DNA of 64,000 nucleotides, taken from contig JAJEKV010000264.1 in NCBI GenBank assembly GCA_021234155.1, positions 188,001 to 252,000 on the forward strand, written 5' to 3'. A program made the translations under genes and the position numbers. The notes beneath the pieces are model-generated. The model saw only the letters and a list, made by a program, of their open reading frames with translations. It ran no database searches and was not told the DNA's origin. This stretch comes from Isoetes taiwanensis. Taxonomy: Eukaryota; Streptophyta; Lycopodiopsida; Isoetales; Isoetaceae. Positions 1 to 11,300 of this stretch are shown here, piece by piece. How positions within the stretch are numbered: position 1 is the stretch's first letter; every line of letters starts with the position of its first letter.

Positions 1-1046
1 GCATCGGGCAGGAACAATAGTTCCAAGCATGTTCCCATCTGGAAGAGGATGGATTTGTGCAGACGAGAGCCAAGATAATGGAGTAGCAGAGGTAAAGAAT
101 GATACTGTCCCTAAAGGAGAGTTTGCAGCTAAGGATTTTGCAGAGGAAGGTGGCATTCAACATGTTGAGTTGGAGAAGGAGGTATCTGACTTACCATTGG
201 AGCGTTGTATGAGAATTCTACCACTGGAGGATTTTTTATTGCAGTTCTAAGGAAGGTTACAGAATTTAAATGTATGGCCACTTTTCTTAATGAAAAGATA
301 ACTTTTGGTGGATTTTTGGATTTTTACTCATGATGAAACCCAATTGTGCAGCTACTCAGTTTGCGCCGAAGTTCCAAAAGGATGCGTGTAATGCTGAAGC
401 AAATTGCAAATCATTTGAATGATGATTCAAAGTTGCACGAGGGGGGATATATGGATAAAATTCAGGGAGACATTGAACATGAAGGTCCTACTGATATTGA
501 TTATGATGTTGATAGTGCACTTCAAAACTCAGAATCTGGCTCCCCAGATGGAAGTCATTTGGATGATGTATCTGAATTGCCTGAAAATGTTGGGAGGTTC
601 AAACAACAGCAATAATATGGCTAGCTCTTGTGAAGCTGATCAGAAGTCTGCTATGCTTGAAGCTCGAGATTCAAAGGCATCAGAGCATACCCTGACAACA
701 ATAACACACTTAGTTGTCATGAGGCTGATCAGAAGTCGGCTGGAAGAAAAGGAGGCAAAGTCCAACAACAAGGCAGATGGCAAGGTGTTGATCCAGTTAT
801 ATTTCTGACAGACGAAAAAATTTGTTTTCTTTCCATTCAAGAAGTGGGAATTTGGGCTGGTTTGGAAGCTGCAGAAGCCATCTGCTTTAAACAAACATGT
901 GAAGACATCCCCTTTGAGTACTGTTTGCATGCCCATTTACATTGATCAAGCAAGGAATCACTTTTGTTGAGTAAAAATGCAGCAAGAGGTATTGTTTTTT
1001 TAGAAGCGTTCTTAAGGGAGCTATGGAAAGACTATGATGTTAGGTA
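1..1046 (+). pseudogene. NSUN2/TRM4-type tRNA cytosine-5 methyltransferase, C-terminal fragment
   Basis: Enzymes of this family methylate cytosine-5 in tRNA, mainly in the nucleus. What is visible belongs to the region after the catalytic domain. Near the start one frame reads VPSMFPSGRG, an acidic linker and SDLPLERCMRILP. The reading then slips and another frame gives TGGFFIAVLRKV (about 222-258), which in plant members follows directly after the ERCMR segment. A second block at 770-829 reads GRWQGVDPVIFLTDEK, matching the family's conserved W(R/Q)GVDPV segment. An acidic stretch lies between them at 346-615. The methyltransferase core with its catalytic cysteines would lie left of the window, and the usual ending after the DPV block was not found. 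The frame break and missing end indicate a decayed or captured fragment. The family call rests on recalled motifs. Confidence 0.6.
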
Positions 1047-1592
1047 GGTTTCTCCATAGAATTTTTTCAGGGAAATTATAGCAGTAGATCCATGCTTTTC
1101 TTTAACCCTGTTCATTTTTTTTTTTCTAAATCATCCTCTTCTTTTTGCAGTTTGAAATTGCGCAACTCATTGAAAAAGCTTTACAACTTGCTTTATTATC
1201 CTGAGATTGAGGGAAAATAAGTTCTAGATTTATGGCATAGATTGTTACCAATTTCCATGCATAATTCATTAATTTTTCTAGCTCTTTTGCTTCTTGTTTT
1301 GTGAAGTTATCAGAATTTCTATCAAAAAAAGAAAAGGGATCTTTCAAATGATCATTTGCGCATCCATATATATTTTCAGCACTGTTAGATCTGAGGCAAA
1401 ATCTGAGGCAAATCAGCATCCTGGGCACTGCCTTAATGTCAATAAATCATTCCCATTTCTCATCATTAGGTTTCGGTTTGGAAACGTTGCCATGGTGCTG
1501 GTGTTAACATTTAAAATGAACATTTTTTCTGCACATGCACAATGGTGTGATTGTCTTTTTATGTGTATAAATTGAAGGCATTTTTTTTGCAG

Positions 1593-3560
1593 GTACAACA
1601 TGCGAAGTTCCAGCTCAGAACATGTCTGTCCAGGTTGACAATTGTGAAAACATCAACCATTGGCCTCCCCCTTATAAAAGGAATGATTTTACAGTTGACG
1701 AAATACATCACAGATGGTAAATTTTTCTTTATATCTTCTTGGGTGTTGATTTTTATTGTGAAATCCAGAGTTAATTACATTTGGTATATGGATATGCTTA
1801 CACTTATTTCGTATACTTTATGCAGTATATGAAAAATGCCTTCTGCACACTATTACAGGGAAACATAGATGGACTGATTTATCTTTTGCTGGATCCAAAT
1901 TAAATGAGGTTGCTATCCAAGTTATATTTCTTCCTTTATAGTAAACAGACGAGGAAACTTGGTGCAGGCATATGCTGGTAAGCTTAACATTCCATCGGCA
2001 ATAGGATTCATAATTACTGTGATTTTTATGGTTCATAGGTGAATCTTCTACAATGGTCATATGATACCATCGCAATGAAGTTGGATACTCTGAAATTTGA
2101 AGATATAAGTTGTAGGGGCCATTTTCTGAACGTTGTCTCTTGATGGAAGACAAGGGTCAGGCTGTGTTATTAAATAATTTTATTGTAGGCTACTTAATAC
2201 GAAGTTGTTGACGGCACCTATCCCAACTGCAGACTCAGATTTTCTTTTCGTGGAATGCTCAGCATCATGTTGCAACTACGAAATGCCATGTATTCCTTCA
2301 TCTGCAGTTTGCCATCCTCGCCAATACTGCATAGTGGAGCTTCAACAATACAGGTTTGGATCTGTTTTTTCTTAAATCCAACCGTGCTCTCGTGTATTTT
2401 GCAGATTTAAATTATGCGAAGGTTTTCGTGCAAAATGTATGCAAAATGCAAGCTTTTCGTTAACTTTTTTTCACCGTTTGCAGGTTCTACCCAGTTTGCA
2501 GGCTATATTATTTAGGGCATAAATGGAAGAGCGTAATTGATATGGAGCTAGCCTTATGCATGCACGGTGGATCAAGTTAGACCAATTGCACTTGAAGAAA
2601 AAGGGAGGAAGTTTCACAAGAACCGTTTTAAATCTGTAGTTGGGGCCAGAATAGAAGTAAAGCTATTGCACAACGTATTCGTGCATGTGCAGACCAATGC
2701 CAGTAGGTATATTACCCCCTAAACTCCTGCTTCTCTCTCAAATTCAGTTCCATTTCTATCTCGAGGATGTTTAATTTGATATCCCTCACTTTAAAAGATA
2801 TATGTGGCCAGACAACTAGGATTTTCCTTGGCAGCGTACACTTGCTGGATCTTTTAGTTCTGTTTTGCATTTACAATTATTTGCACCACTCATTTGCATT
2901 TTAAAATGCTTGGATTACTCGTTGGACGGACATATGAAAGAAAAAGAACGAGTAATTGAGCAAACAAAGTTGTGCCCACATTTTATTTTGCCATTCCTTC
3001 ATTTCTAACCAAGCCTCTGCATGCTTGGTTGTAGAATCTAAATTTTGATAGTGTTTGTCTTCTTCTAATTAACATATTACAAAATATTGTGCAGGTAACA
3101 AACTGGCACGTTCCTATTGAGATTCAAGAACTGTGCAGAAAGCAAGATGAAGAGCAAAGAGCCATTGCTGAATCTATGTCTGGTGCTTTAGGAGCTGAGA
3201 AAAGCAGTGTCATTTACTCCAAACGTGCCTGCTGCAGTTTACGGTGGTCGCGAGTCTTTGGGCTATAAAAGTGTATTTTCTGCTAGACCCAGAATCTGTT
3301 TCATCTATGCCCATCATTCCCAACAATTTAAATGTAACTACTGTTGGGAATGGTACAAATACTGATGCTGGTAATGGAGCTGTAGCCAGCAAAGAAAAAC
3401 CAAAAAGGAATGGCGACGCATCATCTTCATATTATTCTGACAGTGAAGAGGAAGGCTTATATGTCTGTCTTAGTGGCCGTTGGGTTAGTTCTGTAAGATT
3501 TCCAAGCTCGGCAGGTATTCTCTCAGTGGGAAGGTTGCCAGAAAGATCCATGTAAGTAAG
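1593..3560 (+). other. Unrecognised exon-like segments in unit U1
   Basis: Several stretches look like exons but could not be assigned to a family. One follows a TTTGCAG acceptor at 1592 and ends before GTAAAT near 1717; it reads through KRNDFTVDEIHHRW. Others contain HKNRFKSVVGARIEV (near 2610-2660), NWHVPIEIQELC after a GTGCAG acceptor (near 3093), and DASSSYYSDSEEEG (near 3415). The last is a serine/acid-rich segment typical of disordered protein. Reading frames are interrupted between and inside these segments, notably near 3200-3290. They may be pieces of one decayed gene or of several. I give no function. Confidence 0.35.
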
Positions 3561-4330
3561 GAGTTTATTGATTTTGTGGATGGTCGAACATTGTTATAGA
3601 TGCGTTTGTTGATCTCGGTCTTACATGTTTGCAAACTAACGGCTCTTTGTCTGGAAAATGCAAGTACATAATTTATAATTGCACCCTTTGTTATTGTCCC
3701 TTTTCACCAAATACTAGCAGGTTCCTTTCTAGATAATTAGTAAATATGAGCTACAGCTTGTGATTTATTATCAAAAAACGTTATGTTTAACAAGTGCTTT
3801 TGGCTGTAATTGGGTTGGAAAATAAGTAACCCTGCCTTTCTCATCAATAACCTCTTTAATTTCGAGAAAATTTAAAACTGCCATTTGTGTTTTTTATTTC
3901 TTAAAAAGCCCCCAATGAAATTTTACATCATTTCGTTGTAGCCCATATGGTCAAGCTATTTAAAGGAGTCTTCATTACTTAGGCATGTAACGTATTGTAT
4001 GTAGCCCGTTGTCTTTCAAGGTGGTGAGATGGCACGTCGATGCCATTGGATCATGATGCCTCTGCATGAGGTGGCCATGATGGCTATGGATACTGGCTAT
4101 GGATACTATAGTAAAGGGCATGTATAGGCGGCAATGCATTAATTAAAAGCCTATGCTTTATCAAATAAGGCAGTGGCAAATGCAATGTCATTTTGTTACG
4201 TCCACAAATTTTTTTTTTGCATCCATTTTGTCCATAATATTTTGTTGCATCTTCATTTTATCATGTTCAAACATTCAATTTCATGAGGTTTTTACGGTGC
4301 ATTTATTGGCTTCCGATTTGGACTTGGATT
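3561..4330. other. Stretch without recognisable genes
   Basis: AT-rich DNA with no convincing coding, RNA or structured repeat signal. Around 4055-4110 there is a short local repeat (GGCTATGGATACT twice). It leads into the bidirectional minisatellite that follows. Confidence 0.5.
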
Positions 4331-4945
4331 CTAGGGGGTATTAAACTTGTGGAATAGGGGGTATTAGACTCGTGGTTTCGTCGTGCACACTTATTCCACA
4401 AGTCGAATAACCCCAATTTTGAGTTGATATTAAGCAAGTCAAATACCTCCCATTTCTCCTTCGCCGGACCTGCTACCCCTAAAAAGGGGGTATTAGACTC
4501 GTCTAAACTCACACCTGAATTACACAAGTCGAATACCCAAGGGGGTATTTGGCTCATCTAAACTAAGGCATGTATTGTGCAAGTCAAATACCGCCTTGCT
4601 TATCCCACGAGTCAAATACCCCCTTAGTTATCCCACAAGTCGAATACCCCCTTAATCCTTATGTCTCCACGTTGGGGTATTAGGTTCGTCTAAACTAAGT
4701 ACCTAGTGTGCAAGTCGAATACCCCCTTTGGTTATCCCACAAGTCGAATACCCCGTCCTTTTTTTTTTCAACAATTCCAGTATACGAGTATTAGGCTTCA
4801 TAGATTTATTGCACAACAAGTCGAATAAGTCTCAAGGTTCAGTGTTACTATGTAGGATTCATATTCGATTCATATGCGATGGATTTACAGCTTGGTTTAG
4901 GGGGTATTCGGCCCAAAGGATCGCATGCAAGAGGTATTCGGCTTC
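4331..4945. repeat. Bidirectional minisatellite (GGGGGTATT motif in both orientations)
   Basis: About 17 copies of one motif occur in 0.6 kb. On the plus strand it appears as variants of GGGGGTATTAGACTCGT; between those copies it appears in reverse as ACAAGTCGAATACCCCC. Plus-type copies lie near 4335, 4358, 4486, 4540, 4674, 4787, 4899 and 4930; minus-type copies near 4393, 4432, 4523, 4578, 4607, 4634, 4712, 4740 and 4818. Because both orientations alternate, many pairs could form hairpins. Some copies carry the extra tail TCTAAACT. No open frame runs through it. Confidence 0.8.
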
Positions 4946-5026
4946 CAAATTTTGGAGCATGCACATATCTTCATGCTTTCATAGTTCCAGGATGCTTATC
5001 TGCAGGGGAAATTAGGGAGTTGTGAA

Positions 5027-5135
5027 AGAATCTAAGGGAATATTTAGGTTATATTTTCCAATATAAGAGCATATCTTGAGGGTTCGCAAAGGAATCTCAT
5101 GGAAACTAGAAGAGAATCTTAGGGAATCTTAGAGA
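5027..5135 (+). repeat. Short GAATCT-rich block
   Basis: GAATCT recurs several times (GAATCTAAGGGAATAT, then AGAGAATCTTAGGGAATCTT). This is a weak, short version of the long GAATCT blocks found near the ends of later units, and it sits in the matching position upstream of the unit U1 terminus. Confidence 0.6.
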
Positions 5136-5545
5136 GTCTAAAGACAATAAATGAACAACCAACGTCCCTATCAACTGCATTCCTTATTTTGATCACAAAT
5201 GACCAGTAGACTCAATACACTCCAAGCTCACAAATTTGGAACTAAATGTACTCATTCCAAGTAGCGAGCCCAACCTCACAAGTATGGAACCACTGCAGAT
5301 GTAAGAGTGTCAAAGATCATCTTCTGGTATTGCTATAAGACAATTGAGAACGTCAAATTTCAAACAAGATGAGCATTAAAAATGCTAATACTTCCCCATG
5401 TCATGATAGTAAATTATTGGATTGTGATACTTGAGTTCAACTTGAACAAACTCCTAGATAGATTATGAAAAACTATGTGTTAGGAGAAAGACTACGGAAT
5501 TATACGAAAGTAATGCCAGTGCTCATCGCTCCGACTTTCAATATG
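5136..5545. other. Gene-free stretch before the U1 terminus
   Basis: No coding exon, RNA gene or repeat structure was recognised here. Confidence 0.45.
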
Positions 5546-5678
5546 ACTTCTTCTAACCTAGTTATTGACATTCGATTTTAGATACTGATATTTTTCAGCT
5601 TTGATTTACTTCTAGATCTTCATAATCAATAACTGATAAACCCATTGATAATACAAAAACTTGTATATATATATATAT
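5546..5678 (+). repeat. Unit terminus, form B, with (TA)n border
   Basis: This segment is clearly similar to 13561-13704: both run from CTTCTTCTAAC through a diverged middle to ATAAACCCATTGATA, then TACAAAAACTTGTA (TACAAAGACTTGTA in the second) and a (TA)n tract. It marks the end of unit U1 and the border with U2. Confidence 0.7.
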
Positions 5679-5689
5679 CACTCATATAT

Positions 5690-5960
5690 ATACAATTATA
5701 TGAGCTCTACCAACATGTTGGTAGAGATTGATCTCGGCCGTCCATCTCAGAGATGGACGGTCCAGACGGTGACACGTCGTAACACCCCAAGCAGCCCCCT
5801 GATTTGGGGCTTTTAATCTCGGCCCTTGAAATTGGGGCATTTCATCTCGACCGTCCATCTCGGATATTGTGTGTAGACATGTTAATCCTGGCTGTCCATC
5901 TCAGATCTGGACGGCCCACGTTAAAAGCCCCAATTCGATTTCTCCATCGAATCTCATCTG
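5690..5960 (+). promoter_or_regulatory. Promoter-like module of unit U2 (diverged type)
   Basis: It starts with an AT-rich stretch (ACAATTATATGAGCT) and contains several copies of CTCGGCCGTCCATCTC and related CCGTCCATCTC motifs, plus GATTTGGGGCTTTTAATCTC. The same arrangement (CGATTATATAAGCT, then ATTTGGGGCTTTTGATTTC) occurs at 18475-18620 at the head of U4. The TATATGAG/TATATAAG sequences could serve as TATA boxes for the cargo. Promoter function is inferred from position only. A CATGTTGG inverted pair lies at the start. Confidence 0.45.
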
Positions 5961-6075
5961 ATGGACGACTGTTGTGGCTTGCCCTAATCAATTGCTTTCG
6001 GTCCAGCTATGGCGCAGGCGAAATCTCCTCATCAATCTCAACGTATCTAGCATCGGGTATGTAGCAAGGGTAAAC

Positions 6076-6183
6076 GGCGCCCCTCCAGCTCCGGCTTCTC
6101 AAGATGCTCTCGCTCCCCTGAAGTACCAGCAGGTCGGCCACAAAACCTTGCTCAAAAATGACGATCTGCCCTATTTTGATTTG
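6076..6183 (+). pseudogene. Caffeoyl-CoA O-methyltransferase, N-terminal fragment
   Basis: CCoAOMT methylates caffeoyl-CoA to feruloyl-CoA in the cytosolic lignin/phenylpropanoid pathway. An open frame reads a Pro/Ala-rich leader and then LKYQQVGHKTLLKNDDL. This matches the N-terminal signature of plant CCoAOMT, where an L-(K/R)-x-Q-x-VGHK(S/T)LLxxDDLY motif precedes the first helix. The match stops after about 36 residues: the next conserved part (YILETS) and the entire SAM-binding fold are absent. It sits just after the U2 module and is followed by an unrelated cyclin fragment, so it looks like a carried gene piece. Identification is by recalled motif. Confidence 0.7.
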
Positions 6184-6843
6184 ATTTCATATAACCGTCT
6201 TGCTTTAGAGGTGTTTTTTTGAATGGAGTAGTGAATGTTGTGGGTGGAGGAAAGATCTGCCCGGGGATTGGTCGGCTTTGTTCCTGACAAGAAGGTTTTT
6301 GCCTTTTGCTTAAGCTGAAATTTTTCTGCCGTCCGCTTAATCCGGCATGGCCGAATCTGTGCTGGCCAAATTTTCATGGCAAGACCTGTGTGTGCTGGAT
6401 TTAGAGCACATATTGTGCCGCCTTGATGCTGGCAATGATGTTTTCAGTGGAGGTTAATAGATGACGAAGTTGCTTTTGCCATGCTAGAGCCAATGATGTT
6501 TTTCAGGTATAATTATTCTACCTACATGAATTTCGGTAATTATTCAGTGGTATAAAGCTATCGCCTGAGCAGATTGGGTAATACAGCGTTGAACTGCACT
6601 TAGTGGTTTCATTGCTCATTCATGCAGTAACATGCTTTTAACGATATGGACCATGCATTTTATCTTACAAACAGAGGTTAGTGATATGATGCAACATTTT
6701 TTCTTGTTGCAAGCTTGGCTGTATATCTCTGCTTCTATACTAGATGATCTTGCAAGCTAGTTACGCCATGCTTTTGTTTTTGCGGCTCTTATTATTCCTT
6801 CCGGAAGCTGATCTAATGCATGACACTCGACTTTTGACACGCA
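6184..6843. other. Intervening sequence between two cargo fragments
   Basis: Intron-like DNA lies between the CCoAOMT-like and cyclin-like fragments. No conserved coding motif was recognised. The stretch ends in a GACACGCAG splice-acceptor-like sequence at 6835-6843. Confidence 0.4.
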
Positions 6844-6945
6844 GTATATTCTCCATGCCATGGAAATGCTGGAGAACTTAGAGCTGGAATTAGCAGTGAG
6901 AACAGACGAGCACTTGGGGACATTGGCAATCTTGTGCCGGCAAGG
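6844..6945 (+). pseudogene. B-type cyclin, N-terminal exon fragment
   Basis: Mitotic cyclin B activates CDKs at G2/M. The segment lies between an acceptor-like CACGCAG and a donor-like GCAAG|GTAATG. In one frame it reads SSENRRALGDIGNLVPAR (6889-6945). The sequence NRRALGDIGN(L/I)V is the conserved N-terminal motif of plant B-type cyclins. The destruction box and cyclin boxes were not found nearby. It lies on the same strand as the CCoAOMT piece and 0.7 kb from it, so two unrelated genes contributed to one cargo. Confidence 0.7.
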
Positions 6946-7349
6946 TAATGTTCTAATCTCATTTCTATTGTGGCAAGAATAGCTTCCTCCAGAGCTGCTG
7001 CTTCCAATATTAGCTCCGCATTTGAACCATAGGCTTTGATTGTGTGCACTAGCTTTTGAGCCTCAGGATCGTTACTCTAGAAGGTGCAGAAGTGAGCATA
7101 ACAATTTGTTTGTGTGATATGCTCGTGACCATCTATTATATCATAAGACTCCCTGTTGGAGTTGACTCTATTGTATAAAGCATGATCTGATCTGGATTTC
7201 AGTTATGCTCAGTGTCTCTCTCTCACCTCTTCTCACTTGGCAACTAAAACTTTACAACTTTAATCAGGTTACACTTAAGGATATTGTGTGTTGGGTTTTT
7301 GAACATATAGCCCTGATGGGAGAATAAGTCTATTCTTGGTTTCCTTCAG

Positions 7350-7560
7350 GACAAGAGCTTTCAAGAGTTTACACATCTACAGAGATTTTAATATACTTCC
7401 AAGTATCTGACCAACAATATGGGCATACATCCAACAAAGAATTGCAATGCAAGTAGCTAATGGCGACGAGGATGTAAACCTGGTTGGGCAAATGCTGCAA
7501 ATAATGAAAACATTACATACAAAATACCCCAAAACCATGCTGTGACAGTTTTTTACATCC
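7350..7560 (+). other. Unrecognised exon-like segment
   Basis: After an acceptor-like TTCCTTCAG the sequence contains a frame reading VANGDEDVNLVGQMLQI followed by a basic, helical-looking stretch up to about 7545. One in-frame stop lies upstream. It looks like a real exon by composition, perhaps of a helical-repeat protein, but I cannot name it. Confidence 0.3.
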
Positions 7561-10500
7561 CAAAGGCCGCTCATGCATGATTCGTACGGTGCTTCATGAC
7601 AGACTGCTTACCCTGCAATTTAATATGCTATAGTTGCATGTAAGCTGAAGCTTTCTATATGCATTTGTAAATTTTTGAAGCATTCCGTTGGGTTCCCATT
7701 GCCATATCTCAGAGCTAAAGAAATCAATTGTGATAGATATTGAGGATTACTGTTATTAATGGTGATCTTTGTATTGTCGCATAGGTATAAATATGAGTTA
7801 ACAGCAAATGTCACAGATCTGACATTGGAGGTGCTAACAAGTGGGTGGGTATCGTGTCTACTCCTCATATGTTTTATCATAAAAATTCTACTGTGCAACT
7901 CATGTGAAGTCATATTCATCCAAAAGATGGTAACTATTTCTCACAGCTACCATAATGACTTCCAAACTTCTATTCAAAGATGTAGACCCAACCTATTTCC
8001 ATTGTCATGTGCTTATTTAGGCATTACTGCTGTGAAGGATCTACAAGCTACTTCTCTTCCTCTTAATTTCGAATGGCTTCTAGTTTAATGGCCAATTTTG
8101 AAACAACAAAATGCAGGGGCTTTAGCTCATGTCCTCGTGGGCATTTTTTTTTTGAGACTTGTGTGTCTCGTATGCTGCATTTTTTACATCAATGTTTTTC
8201 ATCTATGTCTTTTCTAGTATTGTTCGAATATTCTAGAAAGGCATATGTTCAAAATTTGCAGGAATCCAGCTCAACGAGCAAATGAGCATGTTGCTGCTTT
8301 GCTGCCTGGCAGAAGGCCAATTCGAATTTGTACAGGCAGACACTTAAATTGCTTGCAAAGCCGTTCCTACTTTTTGTGCTCCTTGTCGGCACCTTAAAAG
8401 TCTTTTGCACATCTGCAGCATTCCAGATTTAAATTCCTGAGAAGCCGCATTGCCAAATTTTAAAGCCCAACAGATTGCTATAGCCAGAATGCATTGCAGA
8501 ATACCAGCGCTACATAGCTAGAATGCATGGCTGAACTCCAAGCTTTTGCAAGATTGGATTGTAAAACTGGCCACTAAATCAAAGTATGAAGAGAAGAATC
8601 TCTAAAAACAATCAAGCTATGGCAGCGGCCATAGCTAGCTCCATCATAGTCCTGCAGAGGTTATGTTGAAATACTTTGATCTATGAATTTCTAGCACATG
8701 CATTTTTGATAAAATCTGGTCATTTCTAATGGGATTCTTTTCATAGGGTGCAGGGGAGACGTTTGGCATTTCATTTTGTGTAAATGTAATATCTTTTCTT
8801 TGTTTACTTTGCCAGCAAAAAATATGTTCTCCGGTTCCGGTATTGTAGCTCCACCATTCTATGCCACAATTATAGCTTGAACCTCATGTTTTGGAAGCCT
8901 CCGGTCTGTTGCATGGTAGGGAGAGCTTCCGTATTTGGCCCCCCCTTTCGATCCATTCTGTACAAGCTGTTCTTGGAAACCAAATTTTAAGTTTGTTATC
9001 CCCTTCTTTACTCTGCTCTGGAACAAGTCTGATATGCATCATCCCTTTGACTACTTAAATGGTTTTTTGAACTGCAGGTGATTGCCATACTGATCTGTGA
9101 CCATCGGTTAGAAGTGATTGAATTGGCTTATGTGTCATGGCTGTGCTTGTTGAATCGGCCATGGATCCTCCATCAGAGCTCTTGGTGGATGGCATTTCCT
9201 GTTTGAGGATGAACATCCTTCGAGAATAAGCAGACTGTCAGGTATAATATTTTGAACCAAAGGTAGTATAGTGCTTAATTTACTGTGTTAATTATATCAA
9301 GGAAACTCCATCAGTTGACGTACTGTTTGTTCAGAGGTAGTTCTTGCAAACACATTGCTGGGTATGTTTCACTTTCAATTTTCACACTGATTGATAATTT
9401 GTGAAAATTCCATTTTAGTTAGGATATATATCAGCTATTGTTTCTTAAGATCTTCCATCTCATAATACAAGTTGTTTGCCAGGAGCTGCTAAGAGTGAAC
9501 GTAAAATGTCTGATGTACTGTTATTGTATTAGCTTTCTAACAACATATCACGATTCATGCTTTGAAATGAGAAATGGCAGCATGTGTACATTTTGTGATT
9601 GTTCAAAGTCATATATAGTGCATTGTTCTATAATATTTGTCAATTTGATGGTCTGCCGTATCTTAAAGAGGTATTGTATGAGTGATTGATTTGATAATAA
9701 AACTGCTCCTTTGTCTTTCTAATGCTACTATGTAGTGCAGGCTAGATTCGAGGCCCTGGTCCACCGTCAGCAAACTTTAAATGGAGCTGGCATGGCGCAG
9801 CAAAACAGGTTTTGGCTGGTAGAAAAACAAATATGGGTGGCAAACATGTACACTGGTCAGGCTTATTCATATGGCAGGATCCAAAGAGCTATTTGCTGTA
9901 AGTTCTTTCCCATTGTACTCTCCCTTTAGCGTCAAAGCATGTGAAATTTTGATAGCCTGTTTGCGATTCCTCACCGCCAAATATTGATTGGATTTAAGGC
10001 GCCAAATGCTTGTGCTTTCAGACATCTTTTCTGGGATAACATGTAAGTTCTCTATGTTTACTAGAAAACGAATCTCAGGCTATTGGGAACCTCTATAGAA
10101 ACTTTTGGTCCCTGTGGATGTTCCGCCATACTACTTCTATGTGTGACCAATATGAATGCAATTTGAATATTGAACTTTGTAGTCTTTGACATCATGACGT
10201 TGCTCTTGAACTTAATGACATGCAATTTTTGGGACCAGTATTTCCCAAGGGCAATCTCTGTATTGGTTGGAACAAGATACCACTTCTTTGCTACATGTTC
10301 TTACATTATTCAATTTACATAGGCATGCAAGTGATTAGTTTTCTCGCTTTGTTATAAAAAATGGCGTTGCATATAACAGATGCACATTGTAGAGCATAAC
10401 AGGATTTGCAAACGTGCATGGTAGAAGATTGCTGAGAAGACTAGCACATATTTTTTGTCGTTATTATCTTGAATACCTTGCAAAGAATGGTAAGAGCTGT

Positions 10501-11300
10501 GAAAAAATTGTAATTGGGCCATGGAGGGCAGCATAATGGGTTGAAAGGCTTCATCTGGAACCATCAATAAAGATTCTAAAAACGTTTGCATGAAGCATGG
10601 AATAGGCAAATTTTACAGAATGCAAAAAACTAGACCTTTGAATTGATAATCACGATTGTAATGATACTTTGTGATGATGAAGATCTTTTGTGGAAGCATT
10701 TGATTAGACAAGATTGTGGATGTTCGCAGAAGTTCGCAGTTTGCTTTTGTGACCACGGAATATAGTATGCTTTTATTTGGCATTTCTTTTTAATTACTTG
10801 ATTGGAAATGTGCTTGGTCATTAGGGCATAGGTTGTTTCTAATATTTGTCTGGGTTCACTCATGGAATGTGGATGTACTACGGAAGGAAACTCTAGATTT
10901 AAAGAGTAGATTTTATTCCAGCAGCTAAACGGGATGTAGCTTGATATTTAAATGACTCACCCCTAGTTTTGGCACTAATTGGTAACACATACAGGTTACA
11001 AATCATCTGTTCAGGGGCCTTCTTTCAAACCTTTCCAAAAATTTCGCTCAGATTCACCACCTGCAGCCTATTTTCTTTGCTCAGAAAATCATATAGAGGC
11101 TTTTGAACTTCTTCCAGCCAAGTTCCTCTCAAGGATATTTTTGCTTTTAGGATTACTCCAAAAATTCTTCAGATGTGTGGGCCATGAAATTCAGGTGTCC
11201 ATAGCCAACATAACTTTGAGTGCTGGGCATGGGTTTCCCATTCATCCAAATTTTGGGTCCCCTATTCTATTCAAGGACGTTATGCGACATGTTTGAATCT
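7561..11300. other. U2 cargo remainder, possible exons unassigned
   Basis: Small open stretches near 8250-8340, 9140-9230, 9740-9900 and 10990-11295 have splice-like neighbours but no family I can recognise. The rest is AT-rich intron-like or intergenic DNA. No RNA gene was seen. Confidence 0.3.

Noticed and set aside
9139-9231. Possible BUB3/RAE1-like start (PPSELLVDGISCLRM)
   Set aside because: Only a few residues resemble the PPSDGIS-LRFS motif, no WD repeat follows and the match contains an insertion.
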